Assembly (NCBI GenBank): GCA_020632635.1
Contig: JACKFE010000001.1
Span: 620,001 to 684,000, forward strand
DNA: 64,000 nt
Source of the DNA: Nitrospiraceae bacterium
GTDB lineage: Bacteria; Nitrospirota; Nitrospiria; Nitrospirales; UBA8639
Direction of reading: 5' to 3'
Shown: one piece after another, positions 36,599-45,347 of the stretch
How the letters are laid out: each line of letters opens with the position of its first letter
Position numbering within the stretch: position 1 is the stretch's first letter
Notes under the pieces: generated by a model
The model's input: only the letters and a program-made list of their open reading frames with translations
Told to the model about the DNA's origin: nothing
Databases searched by the model: none
Program-made: the position numbers and the translations under genes

Positions 36599-38275
36599 TC
36601 ACGATGACCTCGTGGTTTTCACAGGAATGAGTGCCTCGTGGCGAAGTTTGCGGTGATAGGTGATGGCAAAGCGGTGAGCTTCATCGCGGATGGTTTGCAC
36701 CAATCGAGTGGCCGGGGATTTGACCGGCAGCACGATTGGGAACTTCTGGCCCGGAAGAAAGATCCGTTCGTCTTTTTCTCCTTTGGCTTTGGCCAGCCCA
36801 CAAATGGCCACCTGAGACAACCCCACCTGAGCCAGCGCGTCCATGGCGGCTCCTAGTTGTCCCATGCCGCCATCGATGATGATGACATCTGGTGTCGGCA
36901 GCACCTTTCCGGCCTTGTTCGCCAACGAGCCCCCATATCGCCGCTTCACCACCTCATGCATACTCGCAAAATCGTTGGCCCCGTCGACGGTTTTGATTTT
37001 GAACCGCCGATAGTCGCCTTTTTTCATTCGCCCGTGTTCCCAGACCACCATCGAGGCCACCGATTGCGCTCCCATGGTATTGGAGATATCGAAACATTCC
37101 ACACGAGAGGGGATGGCCGACAACCCCAAGAGCGTCCGCAATTCTGTTACGGCCTCCCGGGATTCGGTCTCCAGGCGAAGATGTTCGTTCAAGGACACCG
37201 CGGCATTTTCCTGAGCCAATTGCCTCAAGTGATATTTCGCTCCCCGCTCAGGCACCAGGATTTTGACCGGCTCTCCTTTTTTGTCCCGCAACCACTGTTG
37301 GATCAAGACCTGATCCTCCACCCCGACCGGCAACAACACCTCCTTGGGCGGCAGCACCGCTTTACTGTAAAACTGTTCCAACGTAGATCGCACCAATTCC
37401 TCATCGGTAATCTCTCCGGCGTCGGGCCAGAAAAAGTCTCGCCGTCCAATCAGAAGGCCTCCTCGTATAAAGAGCCATTGCACATCCGCCGCCGTCCCGG
37501 CTCGGGCCAGTCCCACCACATCCTGGTCCACCGGCCCTACCTGAGCCACTCGTTGGGTTTCCAAGGTCCGTTCAATTTTGAGAATCCGGTCACGCAGCCG
37601 CGCCGCTTCTTCAAACTCTTCACAGGCGGCGAACCGATTCATTTCGTCACGAAGTGACGCCAGGAGTTCCTGATCCCGGCCTTCTAAAAACCACCGCACT
37701 TGCTGGACGATGTGTTGATACGCCTCCCGGCTTTGATTCCCCGTGCAAGGGGCCATACACCGCTTGATTTCAAACTCCAAACACGCCCGATCGGCCGAAC
37801 CGTCGATCTCAATGTTGCACGTCGCCAACGGAAAGACCTTCCGGATGACTTTGAGGGTTTCCCTCATGGCGCCGGTCGGCACGTACGGCCCAAAGTAGAG
37901 AGCCTTATCCGGCTGCACACGGCGAACAATCGACAATCTGGGGAACGCATCCTGAATCGGCAGTCGCAGATAGGGATATTGCTTGTCATCCCGGAGCACC
38001 ACATTAAATCGCGGGCGATGCCGCTTAATGAGATTACTTTCCAGGATGAGGGCTTCGAGCTCCGACTTGGTAATGATGGTTTCCAAATCGGCCACCTGGG
38101 CAACCAACGCTCGAATTTTGGGACTGAGATCCGCCCCTTTTTGGAAATATGAGCGCACTCGATCAGCCAGAACCGCGGCTTTCCCAATATAGACAATGTC
38201 CCCCTGCGCATTTTTCATTACATAGACGCCGGGTTGCCTGGGCAAATGAGCCAGCTTGCTGGACAATCGAGCCAT
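36599..38275 (-). CDS. uvrC: Excinuclease ABC subunit C, lacking the HhH domain
   Basis: UvrC makes the dual incisions of nucleotide excision repair. The GIY-YIG domain (QPGVYVMKNAQGDIVYIGKA) gives the 3' cut. The UVR-type motif EEFEEAARLRDRI lies near residue 215. The RNase H-like domain (CFDISNTMGAQSVASMVV, IIIDGGMGQLGAA, RDEAHRFAITYHRK) gives the 5' cut. The protein stops only 15 residues after that last motif, so the usual C-terminal tandem helix-hairpin-helix domain of about 60 residues is absent, and the gap to the next gene does not encode it. GGAG nine bases upstream favours ATG 38275 (558 residues) over a GTG at 38326. Confidence 0.92.
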   Translation of the reverse strand: MARLSSKLAHLPRQPGVYVMKNAQGDIVYIGKAAVLADRVRSYFQKGADLSPKIRALVAQVADLETIITKSELEALILESNLIKRHRPRFNVVLRDDKQYPYLRLPIQDAFPRLSIVRRVQPDKALYFGPYVPTGAMRETLKVIRKVFPLATCNIEIDGSADRACLEFEIKRCMAPCTGNQSREAYQHIVQQVRWFLEGRDQELLASLRDEMNRFAACEEFEEAARLRDRILKIERTLETQRVAQVGPVDQDVVGLARAGTAADVQWLFIRGGLLIGRRDFFWPDAGEITDEELVRSTLEQFYSKAVLPPKEVLLPVGVEDQVLIQQWLRDKKGEPVKILVPERGAKYHLRQLAQENAAVSLNEHLRLETESREAVTELRTLLGLSAIPSRVECFDISNTMGAQSVASMVVWEHGRMKKGDYRRFKIKTVDGANDFASMHEVVKRRYGGSLANKAGKVLPTPDVIIIDGGMGQLGAAMDALAQVGLSQVAICGLAKAKGEKDERIFLPGQKFPIVLPVKSPATRLVQTIRDEAHRFAITYHRKLRHEALIPVKTTRSS

Positions 38276-38335
38276 GGAGGCCTTCTCCGCTGACTCTTCA
38301 TGGAACGGGATGGATTTCACGCGCACCCTTGGGAT

Positions 38336-38734
38336 TTAGACAATGGCGACTCCAGGGGGCCGCTGAATCAATTCAATTTCATACCCATCCGGCGCGTCGA
38401 TAAAAATAAACCGGCTACCGGATGAGGATTGTGTGGGACCATCGGTAATCGGTACGCCCTTGCCTCGGAGTTCGCGAATCGTTTCATCCAAATCGTCTAC
38501 CTCAAAGGCCAAATGCACCAGATCTTCCTGCACTTTGACCGGCCCGCTACTGGGAAAACTGCACAACTCAATGAGTTCTTGGCTATTGGGAACGGCCAAA
38601 AAAGCCAGGTGTGATCCTCGTGGGGACACCTTTTGCTCCACCACCTCCAACCCCAGCACTTCACGATAAAATGTGAGCGTCTGCGCCATATCACTCACCC
38701 GCATACGCGTATGCAACAATTTTTTGACCTGCAT
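38336..38734 (-). CDS. Lactoylglutathione lyase / glyoxalase I-like protein
   Basis: The 132-residue vicinal-oxygen-chelate protein has two beta-alpha-beta-beta-beta halves. It begins LLHTRMRVSDMAQTLTFYRE, with a metal histidine near residue 7, and has the paired ligands ELIEL, VHLAFEVDDLDET and PDGYEIELIQ. That matches glyoxalase I, which isomerises the methylglyoxal-glutathione hemithioacetal to lactoylglutathione. Other VOC enzymes cannot be fully excluded. It is about 10 bp upstream of the long-form uvrC start and may be co-transcribed with uvrC. Confidence 0.85.
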   Translation of the reverse strand: MQVKKLLHTRMRVSDMAQTLTFYREVLGLEVVEQKVSPRGSHLAFLAVPNSQELIELCSFPSSGPVKVQEDLVHLAFEVDDLDETIRELRGKGVPITDGPTQSSSGSRFIFIDAPDGYEIELIQRPPGVAIV

Positions 38735-38925
38735 GCCACGACCTCCCGGACTCCATTCAAACCTTGTTCAGGGAACTGGGGGGCATCCACCGTGGAGGAC
38801 ACGCCCCCTGCCTTGCTCCTCTCATTGTCTCCAGCTTGGGTTTTGTTGGCAACATTGCTATATTTCTTGACATTCCGTAGACTGCCATCGCCGTTTCTAC
38901 CTATGACCACTCTCAGGGAGGAGAT

Positions 38926-40299
38926 GTGACCATTTACACGACACGTCTGTTTCTCTTGTCCGTCCTCTTTCTCTTCGTAAGCCAAACCCTCGCCATTCAA
39001 CCAGCTCAGGGGGAAGGCTTTCGGGTGCTGGACCATGGCGCGGGTCCCACAGGGCAGGGGGGGGCGTTTTCCGCCCAAGCGGATGATGCCTCGGCCATCC
39101 ACTATAACCCGGCCGGCATGACCCAACTGACCGGCATTCACTTTTCAGTCGGGACGCTGTTCTTGAATGCCGGTGTCCGGTTTCACAGTGCGCTGGGCTC
39201 TAAAGTCAAAGGCGACTTTGGGAGCACCATTGCCAATCCCCCTCCCAGTACGTTTTTTGTCACGGCCGATCTTCCTTCCTTGGGATTACACCATCTCCCT
39301 AATTGGACCGTGGGCCTTGGAGTGACCACTCCCTATACCCTGCAGATCGATTATCCCGATAGCAGTGTGATTGCGCCGATTTTAACACGGGCCGCCCTGC
39401 CCTTAATCGATATTAAGCCCACGCTGGCCTATAAGGTGAATGACTATGTGTCCTTGGGTGTTGGGTTGGACATTTACACCTTTGCCAGTTTTGTGGGAGA
39501 AGGGCATGCGGAGGTTAAACAAAACGCGGCACCAGGGAATCCCTTTGGGCTGCCAGCCGGAACTGGCTTGGAGGCCAATGGAACAGACACGGGGATCGGG
39601 TTTAATGCCAGCCTTCTCTGGACGCCCCTTCGGAACGCCCAGCAGAAACCCCTCCTCAATCTGGGGTTTGTCTATCGCCATGGGGCTGACCTCGACCTCA
39701 AGGGAGACTTTGCAGCAGCCGGAACCCGAGTGGCCACCACCCGGACCACCCTCGAGCTTCCCAATGTCTACACCTGGGCCATCGCTGGCTGGCCTATTCG
39801 CAATACCGAGCGTGAGTGGAAAATTGAAGTTGATGTCGATTATGCCGACTGGACTGACTTTGAAAATTTGGATCTTCATCTCTCCAATGGGATCACGGTC
39901 CCTCAACGACGGAACTACGGGGATGCCTGGGTCGTCATGGTCGGCCATGAATATACCCTTTTGAATCCCACCTTTCTGCCAAACTGGAATCTCTCTGTCC
40001 GCTCCGGATACGTCTACTCCGAAACCCCCGTCCGAAGCCGAACCTTCGATCCCGCCAACCCGGACTCCCCGTTTCACGCGGTGTCCGTCGGGTTAGGGCT
40101 GCATTGCCAAAAACAGGGAAAATTCTTAGGCATTCTGCCCTGCGATGCCTTTGGTGCCAAATCGATGGGATTAGACTTTGCGTATCAAGTCTTACTGTAT
40201 GAGGAACGCACGATCTCCAACAATCAGCAATTCTTATTGAATGGAGATTGGGACTTTATCATCCATGTCGGAGCCATCACCTTCCGCTCCAACTTTTAA
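38926..40299 (+). CDS. FadL/OmpP1-type outer-membrane hydrophobic solute porin
   Basis: FadL-family barrels pass long-chain fatty acids or aromatics across the outer membrane. The 457-residue protein has a signal peptide (about residues 8-30) and the family N-terminal plug pattern GAGPTGQGGAFSAQADDASA with HYNPAGMTQL (about residue 60). The rest is strand-rich and ends in a typical aromatic terminus (GAITFRSNF). The GTG at 38926 follows AGGAG. It is divergent from the glyoxalase gene. The substrate is unknown. Confidence 0.9.
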   Translation: MTIYTTRLFLLSVLFLFVSQTLAIQPAQGEGFRVLDHGAGPTGQGGAFSAQADDASAIHYNPAGMTQLTGIHFSVGTLFLNAGVRFHSALGSKVKGDFGSTIANPPPSTFFVTADLPSLGLHHLPNWTVGLGVTTPYTLQIDYPDSSVIAPILTRAALPLIDIKPTLAYKVNDYVSLGVGLDIYTFASFVGEGHAEVKQNAAPGNPFGLPAGTGLEANGTDTGIGFNASLLWTPLRNAQQKPLLNLGFVYRHGADLDLKGDFAAAGTRVATTRTTLELPNVYTWAIAGWPIRNTEREWKIEVDVDYADWTDFENLDLHLSNGITVPQRRNYGDAWVVMVGHEYTLLNPTFLPNWNLSVRSGYVYSETPVRSRTFDPANPDSPFHAVSVGLGLHCQKQGKFLGILPCDAFGAKSMGLDFAYQVLLYEERTISNNQQFLLNGDWDFIIHVGAITFRSNF

Positions 40300-40314
40300 A
40301 CCGCCCACTCCCAA

Positions 40315-40343
40315 GCAAAGGGCCTTCACCCTTTTGCGTTTTT
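40315..40343 (+). terminator. Intrinsic terminator after the FadL-like gene
   Basis: GCAAAGGG pairs with CCCTTTTGC (one bulge) around a short loop and is followed by GTTTTTC. It ends the monocistronic porin transcript before the sensor kinase gene. Confidence 0.8.
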
Positions 40344-40385
40344 CAAGTACAGTGCCTGAATCAGCCATGATGATCAGGCACTGAT

Positions 40386-42719
40386 ATGCCCTCACTCCTC
40401 CCCAGTTCCCATCGGATTTTGGAACGGCCCCATATGGAGTACCAGCCTTATGGAAAGGACTCCCAGGGCCGAACGATCCAAGACGTCAGCGGCATCACCG
40501 TACGTGCCAATTTGGAATATTTGGAGGATTTGATCACACGGCAAGAAGGACGGGAGGCCGCTCATGAAGCCTTGTCTACTCTGGTGACCCTTCTGAACGA
40601 ACGTATTCCAGATGCCTCCTATCATGTCACCCTCGAATTCCTGAAAAATCCCTGGCATGGCTATTCGTATGAATTCACCATGTTTCTGGCAGAATTTTCG
40701 GTCCAACTGTCTCACCAAACCCGCTACCATTTCAATCTTGGCCGGGAAAAGTTTCTCTCGCCCATCATTCAAATTTTGGGCCGGCCATTTTCCATCATGC
40801 AGATTTACCGGATGTTTCCCTATTTTGTAGAAAAATTCACCAAAGGGTCTCTCAAACCGGAGGTGGTGTCGGTCACCAATGGACAGGCCATTATGCGATT
40901 GAAATTTTCCGCCCATGCCGCCGAACAATTCGGGCCGTATTTTCAAGGGTGCGCAGAACGTATTTGTGATACGACCAAGGCCACCATTGCCGAAGTGCCG
41001 GCCCGAATGTTCGGCCGGGCAGCGGCCTCCATTCAGGACATCTGTTGCATGGCGCAAGGGGCTCCACATTGCGAATGGATTTTTACCTGGTCCCCTCAAA
41101 AAGCGCCTCTACGTTCCTGGCACATCGCTTCCGTTCTGACTGGACTCGCGGCCTTGGGTGTAGGACGACTCTGGGATCCCATACAACCCTGGTGGGCCAG
41201 TGTGACCATAGCGGTCTTGGCGGCTTGTTTTATGGAATTGGGCGGCCGACTCTGGGTGGATCGCCAGGAACTAGAGGACCAACGAAAAATCATCCAAGAG
41301 CAGTTGGAATCGGCGGAGCAGCGGCATGAAGATCTTCGTGAGGCTTATGCGCAACAGGAACACATCCTTGTGGAAGTCAGACGCCGGGTGGAAGAGCTGA
41401 CCATGCTCCATCATTTGACGATGAAAATCGGTTCAACCCTCGACAGGCAGACCATTATCCAGGCGGGCTTGGAAGCCATTGTCCGAACCCTCCATTATCC
41501 TCACGCCTGGTTTGCAATTTGGAGCTCGGGAAACAACCGGTTTATAGGAATTCGAGCGGTCGGCACCGGCCTGACTCCCCCGGATTCCAAAGAGTATCAC
41601 GAGGCCATACCAGATCCCATCGTAGACTTTCTGACCCAGGTCGTGAAACACGGCCACCCTACTCCTCTTCCGAATAGCTGTCGACTCTGGAACCCCGAGG
41701 ACCCTTCCGGGGCCTTTCCAAGTTCAGCCGGCCAACCTTGCCTCGCGTTACCCATTGTCAGTCAAAACCAGCCCCTGGGTGTGCTCGTCATCGGGCAAAA
41801 AGAGGGGGTATCTTTTGCCCCATCCGAAGAAAAACTTCTCTCTACGGTTGGTCAGCAACTCGCCATTGCCATAGACTCGGCGTTGGCCTACGAAGAAATA
41901 GAATCGTTAAACCTGGGCCTGGAAAGTAAGGTGAAAGAACGCACCTTAGAACTTCAAGATGCCAACACTCAGCTGGGAATGGCCAACGAACGACTCAAAG
42001 AATTGGACTGTCTAAAATCTCAATTCCTTTCTCATTGCTCGCATGAGTTGCGGACGCCTCTCACCTCGATTAAAGGGTTTACGGAAAATTTATTGCAAGG
42101 GATGGTCGGCAGCCTATCCGAACGCCAGCTCTTTTATCTCACCCGCATTAATGCGAATTCCGATCGCCTGACACGAATGATCGGAGATTTGTTGGATCTC
42201 TCCCGAATAGAAGCCGGCACCATCCGACTCCACCGGCACCGCCACGCTCTCTCCCAAATTCTGAAAGAAGCGACGGAAGAACTTCTCCCGCTGATCCAAA
42301 CGAAAGGTCAACACCTCCTTGTTGAAGCGGAAGACGATTCCATGGCAGTCATGGGGGACCAAGATCGCCTTCATCAAATCATCACGAATCTCGTCCACAA
42401 CGCACATAAATTTACCCCGGAACAGGGCACGATCCGAGTCCAGGCGACACACGCTTCCCCCCAGCATCTTCTTCTAACCGTATCCGATACCGGCCCCGGT
42501 ATTCCCCTGGAGGCACAACGGCATCTCTTCGACCCATTTTTTCAAGCCCATCGAAAACCAGAAATCGGCACCCAGGGATTGGGACTTGGGTTATCGATCG
42601 TCAAACAGCTCGTCGAACTCCACGATGGCTCCATTTCAGTGGAAAGCGAGGAAGGCCAGGGAACCATGTTTCGCATTCGGCTTCCCTTGGCCGAACCAAT
42701 CAGGCCAACGACTCCCTAA
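40386..42719 (+). CDS. Membrane sensor histidine kinase with V4R-like and GAF domains
   Basis: The 777-residue kinase has four parts. An N-terminal sensory domain (about residues 30-245) ends with ICCMAQGAPHCEW, which resembles the C-terminal part of V4R small-molecule-binding domains. Two close hydrophobic segments (about 250-290) follow, then a coiled coil (about 295-340) and a GAF domain (about 345-505). The HisKA domain has the phosphorylated histidine at residue 553 in SHCSHELRTPLTSI, and the ATPase has DTGPGIP and GLGLGLSIVKQL boxes. No response regulator gene is adjacent, so the partner is elsewhere. The ligand is unknown. Confidence 0.88.
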   Translation: MPSLLPSSHRILERPHMEYQPYGKDSQGRTIQDVSGITVRANLEYLEDLITRQEGREAAHEALSTLVTLLNERIPDASYHVTLEFLKNPWHGYSYEFTMFLAEFSVQLSHQTRYHFNLGREKFLSPIIQILGRPFSIMQIYRMFPYFVEKFTKGSLKPEVVSVTNGQAIMRLKFSAHAAEQFGPYFQGCAERICDTTKATIAEVPARMFGRAAASIQDICCMAQGAPHCEWIFTWSPQKAPLRSWHIASVLTGLAALGVGRLWDPIQPWWASVTIAVLAACFMELGGRLWVDRQELEDQRKIIQEQLESAEQRHEDLREAYAQQEHILVEVRRRVEELTMLHHLTMKIGSTLDRQTIIQAGLEAIVRTLHYPHAWFAIWSSGNNRFIGIRAVGTGLTPPDSKEYHEAIPDPIVDFLTQVVKHGHPTPLPNSCRLWNPEDPSGAFPSSAGQPCLALPIVSQNQPLGVLVIGQKEGVSFAPSEEKLLSTVGQQLAIAIDSALAYEEIESLNLGLESKVKERTLELQDANTQLGMANERLKELDCLKSQFLSHCSHELRTPLTSIKGFTENLLQGMVGSLSERQLFYLTRINANSDRLTRMIGDLLDLSRIEAGTIRLHRHRHALSQILKEATEELLPLIQTKGQHLLVEAEDDSMAVMGDQDRLHQIITNLVHNAHKFTPEQGTIRVQATHASPQHLLLTVSDTGPGIPLEAQRHLFDPFFQAHRKPEIGTQGLGLGLSIVKQLVELHDGSISVESEEGQGTMFRIRLPLAEPIRPTTP

Positions 42720-42882
42720 GACTTGCGGAACATCTCTCTGATCCGGTCGCACGTCTGACATGTGCCGTATCTCCGCTCACCACCCTAGGCAAAAAAATCC
42801 ATCAAAGTCTCATGATTTCAACATGACTGCCGATAAACATGGATAGATTTGCCTACTACAAAAACCGAAGGGGGGTGAAATC

Positions 42883-42966
42883 ATGAAAAAAGCCACAAAA
42901 AAGAAACCGGCAAAAAAAGCCACGGTCCGAATGAAGAAGAGCACGGGGCGAAAAAAAACGCGTTAA
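42883..42966 (+). CDS. 27-residue lysine-rich peptide
   Basis: An ATG at 42883 follows an exceptionally strong site (AAGGGGGGTG, six bases away). The 27-residue peptide contains KKKPAKKATVRMKKSTGR and ends KKTR; over half of its residues are Lys or Arg. The KKPAKKA pattern resembles histone-H1-like or AlgP-type C-terminal tails that bind DNA. The short length makes chance possible, but the ribosome-binding site and the hairpins directly downstream argue for translation. It might be a nucleoid or ribosome-associated peptide; that is inference. Confidence 0.6.
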   Translation: MKKATKKKPAKKATVRMKKSTGRKKTR

Positions 42967-42967
42967 C

Positions 42968-43020
42968 TTCCCCGGACCTCAACGCGTGTACATCCGGGGA
43001 GTTCAACGAAGCTCCCCGGA
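42968..43020 (+). terminator. Overlapping alternative hairpins after the Lys-rich peptide
   Basis: Three repeats form competing stems: TTCCCCGGA (42968-42976), TCCGGGGAG (42993-43001) and CTCCCCGGA (43012-43020). The middle arm can pair with either flank. No long U-run follows, so this could be a terminator, a processing site or an attenuator between the peptide and aroE. Confidence 0.55.
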
Positions 43021-43172
43021 ATGCACCCCGTCTTCGCACCTCTCTTCCACTCCCTCATTTTCCTCACGACTCCTCACCGCAATTGCCCCGGCCCTGTCTG
43101 TTGAGTTTCACAGAGTGATTATGTGATAACTGGCGGTAGCGTTCTCACTGTGTAGACCTGAAACAGGACGGC

Positions 43173-44027
43173 ATGGATATTAATCCGAAAACACAACTGT
43201 GCGGGCTTTTAGGAAATCCGGTGGAACATTCTCTGTCACCGGCCATCCACAACGCGGCATTTCAGAAAAGAAATTTGAACTTTGTCTACTTGGCCTTTCC
43301 GGTGGAGGATCTGGAAGGGGCCATTCGAGGTATCCGGGCATTAGGCAATCTCCGTGGGTTCAGCGTGACGATTCCTCATAAGGTCGCAATCCTCCCGTTA
43401 CTGGATGGGGTAGAAAAAACCGCCAAATACATTGGTTCTGTGAATACCGTCATCAAAGACCGCGGCAAACTCATTGGCTCCAATACCGATGCCTCCGGTG
43501 CCATGCAGGCTCTCCGCCAAGGAGGGGTGGAACTCCCCGGCAAACATATCCTGCTTTTGGGTTCAGGCGGAGCCGCCAGGGCCCTCGCCTTCGCCTTGTG
43601 TCTTGACCAAGGGATCGGAGCCCTGACCATCCTGGGCATTGATGAAGCAGAGCGAATAGCGCTCACGAACGATCTTCGAACCAAAACTCAGGCCAAGGTT
43701 ACAGAGGGCCCACTGAATCGAGAGACCCTCGAAACAGCCTTACCCCAAGCGCAACTGCTTCTTCATACCACCCCTATCGGCATGCACCCCAATATTGAAG
43801 CCTCTTGCGTCCCGAAGGAACTTCTACATTCAGGCCTGACGGTCATGGATATCGTCTATAATCCTCTGAATACCAAACTATTGAACGATGCCCACGCAGC
43901 TGGATGCCGAACCATTCAAGGAATAGAAATGTTTCTCTACCAAGCGGTGGGCCAATTCGAACTCTGGACAGGGGAGTCCGCCCCCGTCGAGGTCATGCGT
44001 AAAGTTTTGACAGCCCATTTCTCATGA
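43173..44027 (+). CDS. aroE: Shikimate dehydrogenase
   Basis: AroE reduces 3-dehydroshikimate with NADPH. The 284-residue enzyme has the substrate site GNPVEHSLSPAIHNAAF (about residue 15), SVTIPHKVAIL with catalytic Lys near residue 70, and the NADP motif LLGSGGAARALAFAL (about residue 126). It ends IQGIEMFLYQAVGQFELWTG, typical of the family. It overlaps aroK by 4 bp (ATGA), so the last two shikimate-forming steps are coupled. Confidence 0.97.
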   Translation: MDINPKTQLCGLLGNPVEHSLSPAIHNAAFQKRNLNFVYLAFPVEDLEGAIRGIRALGNLRGFSVTIPHKVAILPLLDGVEKTAKYIGSVNTVIKDRGKLIGSNTDASGAMQALRQGGVELPGKHILLLGSGGAARALAFALCLDQGIGALTILGIDEAERIALTNDLRTKTQAKVTEGPLNRETLETALPQAQLLLHTTPIGMHPNIEASCVPKELLHSGLTVMDIVYNPLNTKLLNDAHAAGCRTIQGIEMFLYQAVGQFELWTGESAPVEVMRKVLTAHFS

Positions 44028-44548
44028 ATATCGTTTTAATTGGATACAGAGGGACAGGGAAAAGCACGGTCGCTAAAATTCTGGGTGACCGGCTAGGAAA
44101 GACGGTCATATCCACCGATGCAGAAATCGTGAAAGAATCAGGGCAATCCATTCCCCAGATCGTCGAGCAATTCGGCTGGGATCACTTTCGTGACCTGGAA
44201 ACCCAAATGTGCCGAAACCTAGAGGAGCAAACGGACCTGGTCATCGACACGGGAGGGGGGCTCATTCTCAGGGAGGAAAACGTGAAAAGGCTGAAGGCCA
44301 ATGGCACATTTTTTTGGCTGACTGCAGAAGTGCCGACGATCGTGAAAAGAATCTCAGGCGATACCCAACGCCCCTCCCTCTCTGGCACACAATCTTTCGT
44401 GGAAGAAATTGAGGACATTCTCAAGGAACGCACCCCCAAATACCAAGCCGCCGCCGACATTACCCTCTCCACGGATCACGAGACGCCAGAATCGATCGTC
44501 GCGAAAATATTCACCCGGATTTCTCCTTTGTCTTCCAACTCTCATTGA
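44024..44548 (+). CDS. aroK: Shikimate kinase
   Basis: AroK phosphorylates shikimate at the 3-position. The 174-residue P-loop kinase has GYRGTGKSTVAKIL (about residue 7), the DxD-like STDAEIVKE, FRDLE (substrate arginine) and IDTGGGLILREENV. Its length is standard. The start is embedded in the end of aroE. Confidence 0.96.
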   Translation: MNIVLIGYRGTGKSTVAKILGDRLGKTVISTDAEIVKESGQSIPQIVEQFGWDHFRDLETQMCRNLEEQTDLVIDTGGGLILREENVKRLKANGTFFWLTAEVPTIVKRISGDTQRPSLSGTQSFVEEIEDILKERTPKYQAAADITLSTDHETPESIVAKIFTRISPLSSNSH

Positions 44549-44600
44549 CCAACGATCTCTACGGTATTCCGCTCTTTCCCTCTTCATCAAAAAGGTACCG

Positions 44601-45065
44601 ATGGAAAATCTCTGGTGTACTCCAAGAGTGATCACCTGGACCCAATGGCTGCTCAATAGTTATGCCAAATTCCTGAACCAGGACCTGATTTCTCGGCAAG
44701 GGACCGATCTGGAACAAGCTGAACGTCTGTTCAAGAGTCCATTCGTAGTCGCATCCCATGGGTTAGAGGATGACCCCATATTAAATTATGGTAACCAAGC
44801 CGCTCTGGACCTCTGGGAAATGGATTGGGAGCAATTCACTCATACGCCTTCCCGCCTCACCGCCGAACCGGTCAACCGCGAAAAACGGGCACGCATGCTG
44901 GAGCAGGCCAAGACCCAGGGATATATTTCCGATTATCAGGGAGTCAGAATTTCCCGCACAGGGAAACGATTTTTAGTCGAGCGGGCCACCGTGTGGAACA
45001 TTCACCAATTGGATGGAACGCCCCTTGGCCAAGCCGCCACCTTCTCATCCTGGACCTTTTTATAA
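44601..45065 (+). CDS. MEKHLA domain protein
   Basis: The 154-residue protein matches the MEKHLA domain, a PAS-related fold found alone in bacteria and at the end of plant HD-ZIP III proteins. Seen features are VVASHGLEDDPILNYGNQAALDLW, with the typical LNYGN.AAL.L phrase, EPVNREKRARMLE, and SRTGKRFLVERATVWNI. The ATG at 44601, with AAGG six bases upstream, is preferred over a longer frame. Its role is unknown; PAS-like folds can bind small ligands. It follows aroK by about 50 bp. Confidence 0.8.
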   Translation: MENLWCTPRVITWTQWLLNSYAKFLNQDLISRQGTDLEQAERLFKSPFVVASHGLEDDPILNYGNQAALDLWEMDWEQFTHTPSRLTAEPVNREKRARMLEQAKTQGYISDYQGVRISRTGKRFLVERATVWNIHQLDGTPLGQAATFSSWTFL

Positions 45066-45347
45066 ACGATCTCCAGTTTTTTACATTGCCAGATTCATCA
45101 TTCCATTGCTCCCTATGGGCCGCCACGCTCACTCATTGATTCTCACAGAACGAAATTCGGACATGAAGTCGAAGGCGACGTCGCCCCTTCGACGCCATCC
45201 CCGACCTCAGACCATTTTCCTATACCCCCTTAGACCTTGGAAATCCCACAAGAGATTTCTCCCGCCCTTGCCGGGAGGATTTTATCTGGGCTATGGTGAA
45301 CGCTGATTATTGTTGATCAGCTTGAGAGACATAGGACAACGAGGACC

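Noticed and set aside
44409..44600. N-terminal extension of the MEKHLA protein over the end of aroK
   Set aside because: The extension is not MEKHLA-like; the ATG at 44601 has its own site.
45066..45347. Possible small gene between the MEKHLA protein and glk
   Set aside because: Frames there lack sites and protein-like composition.
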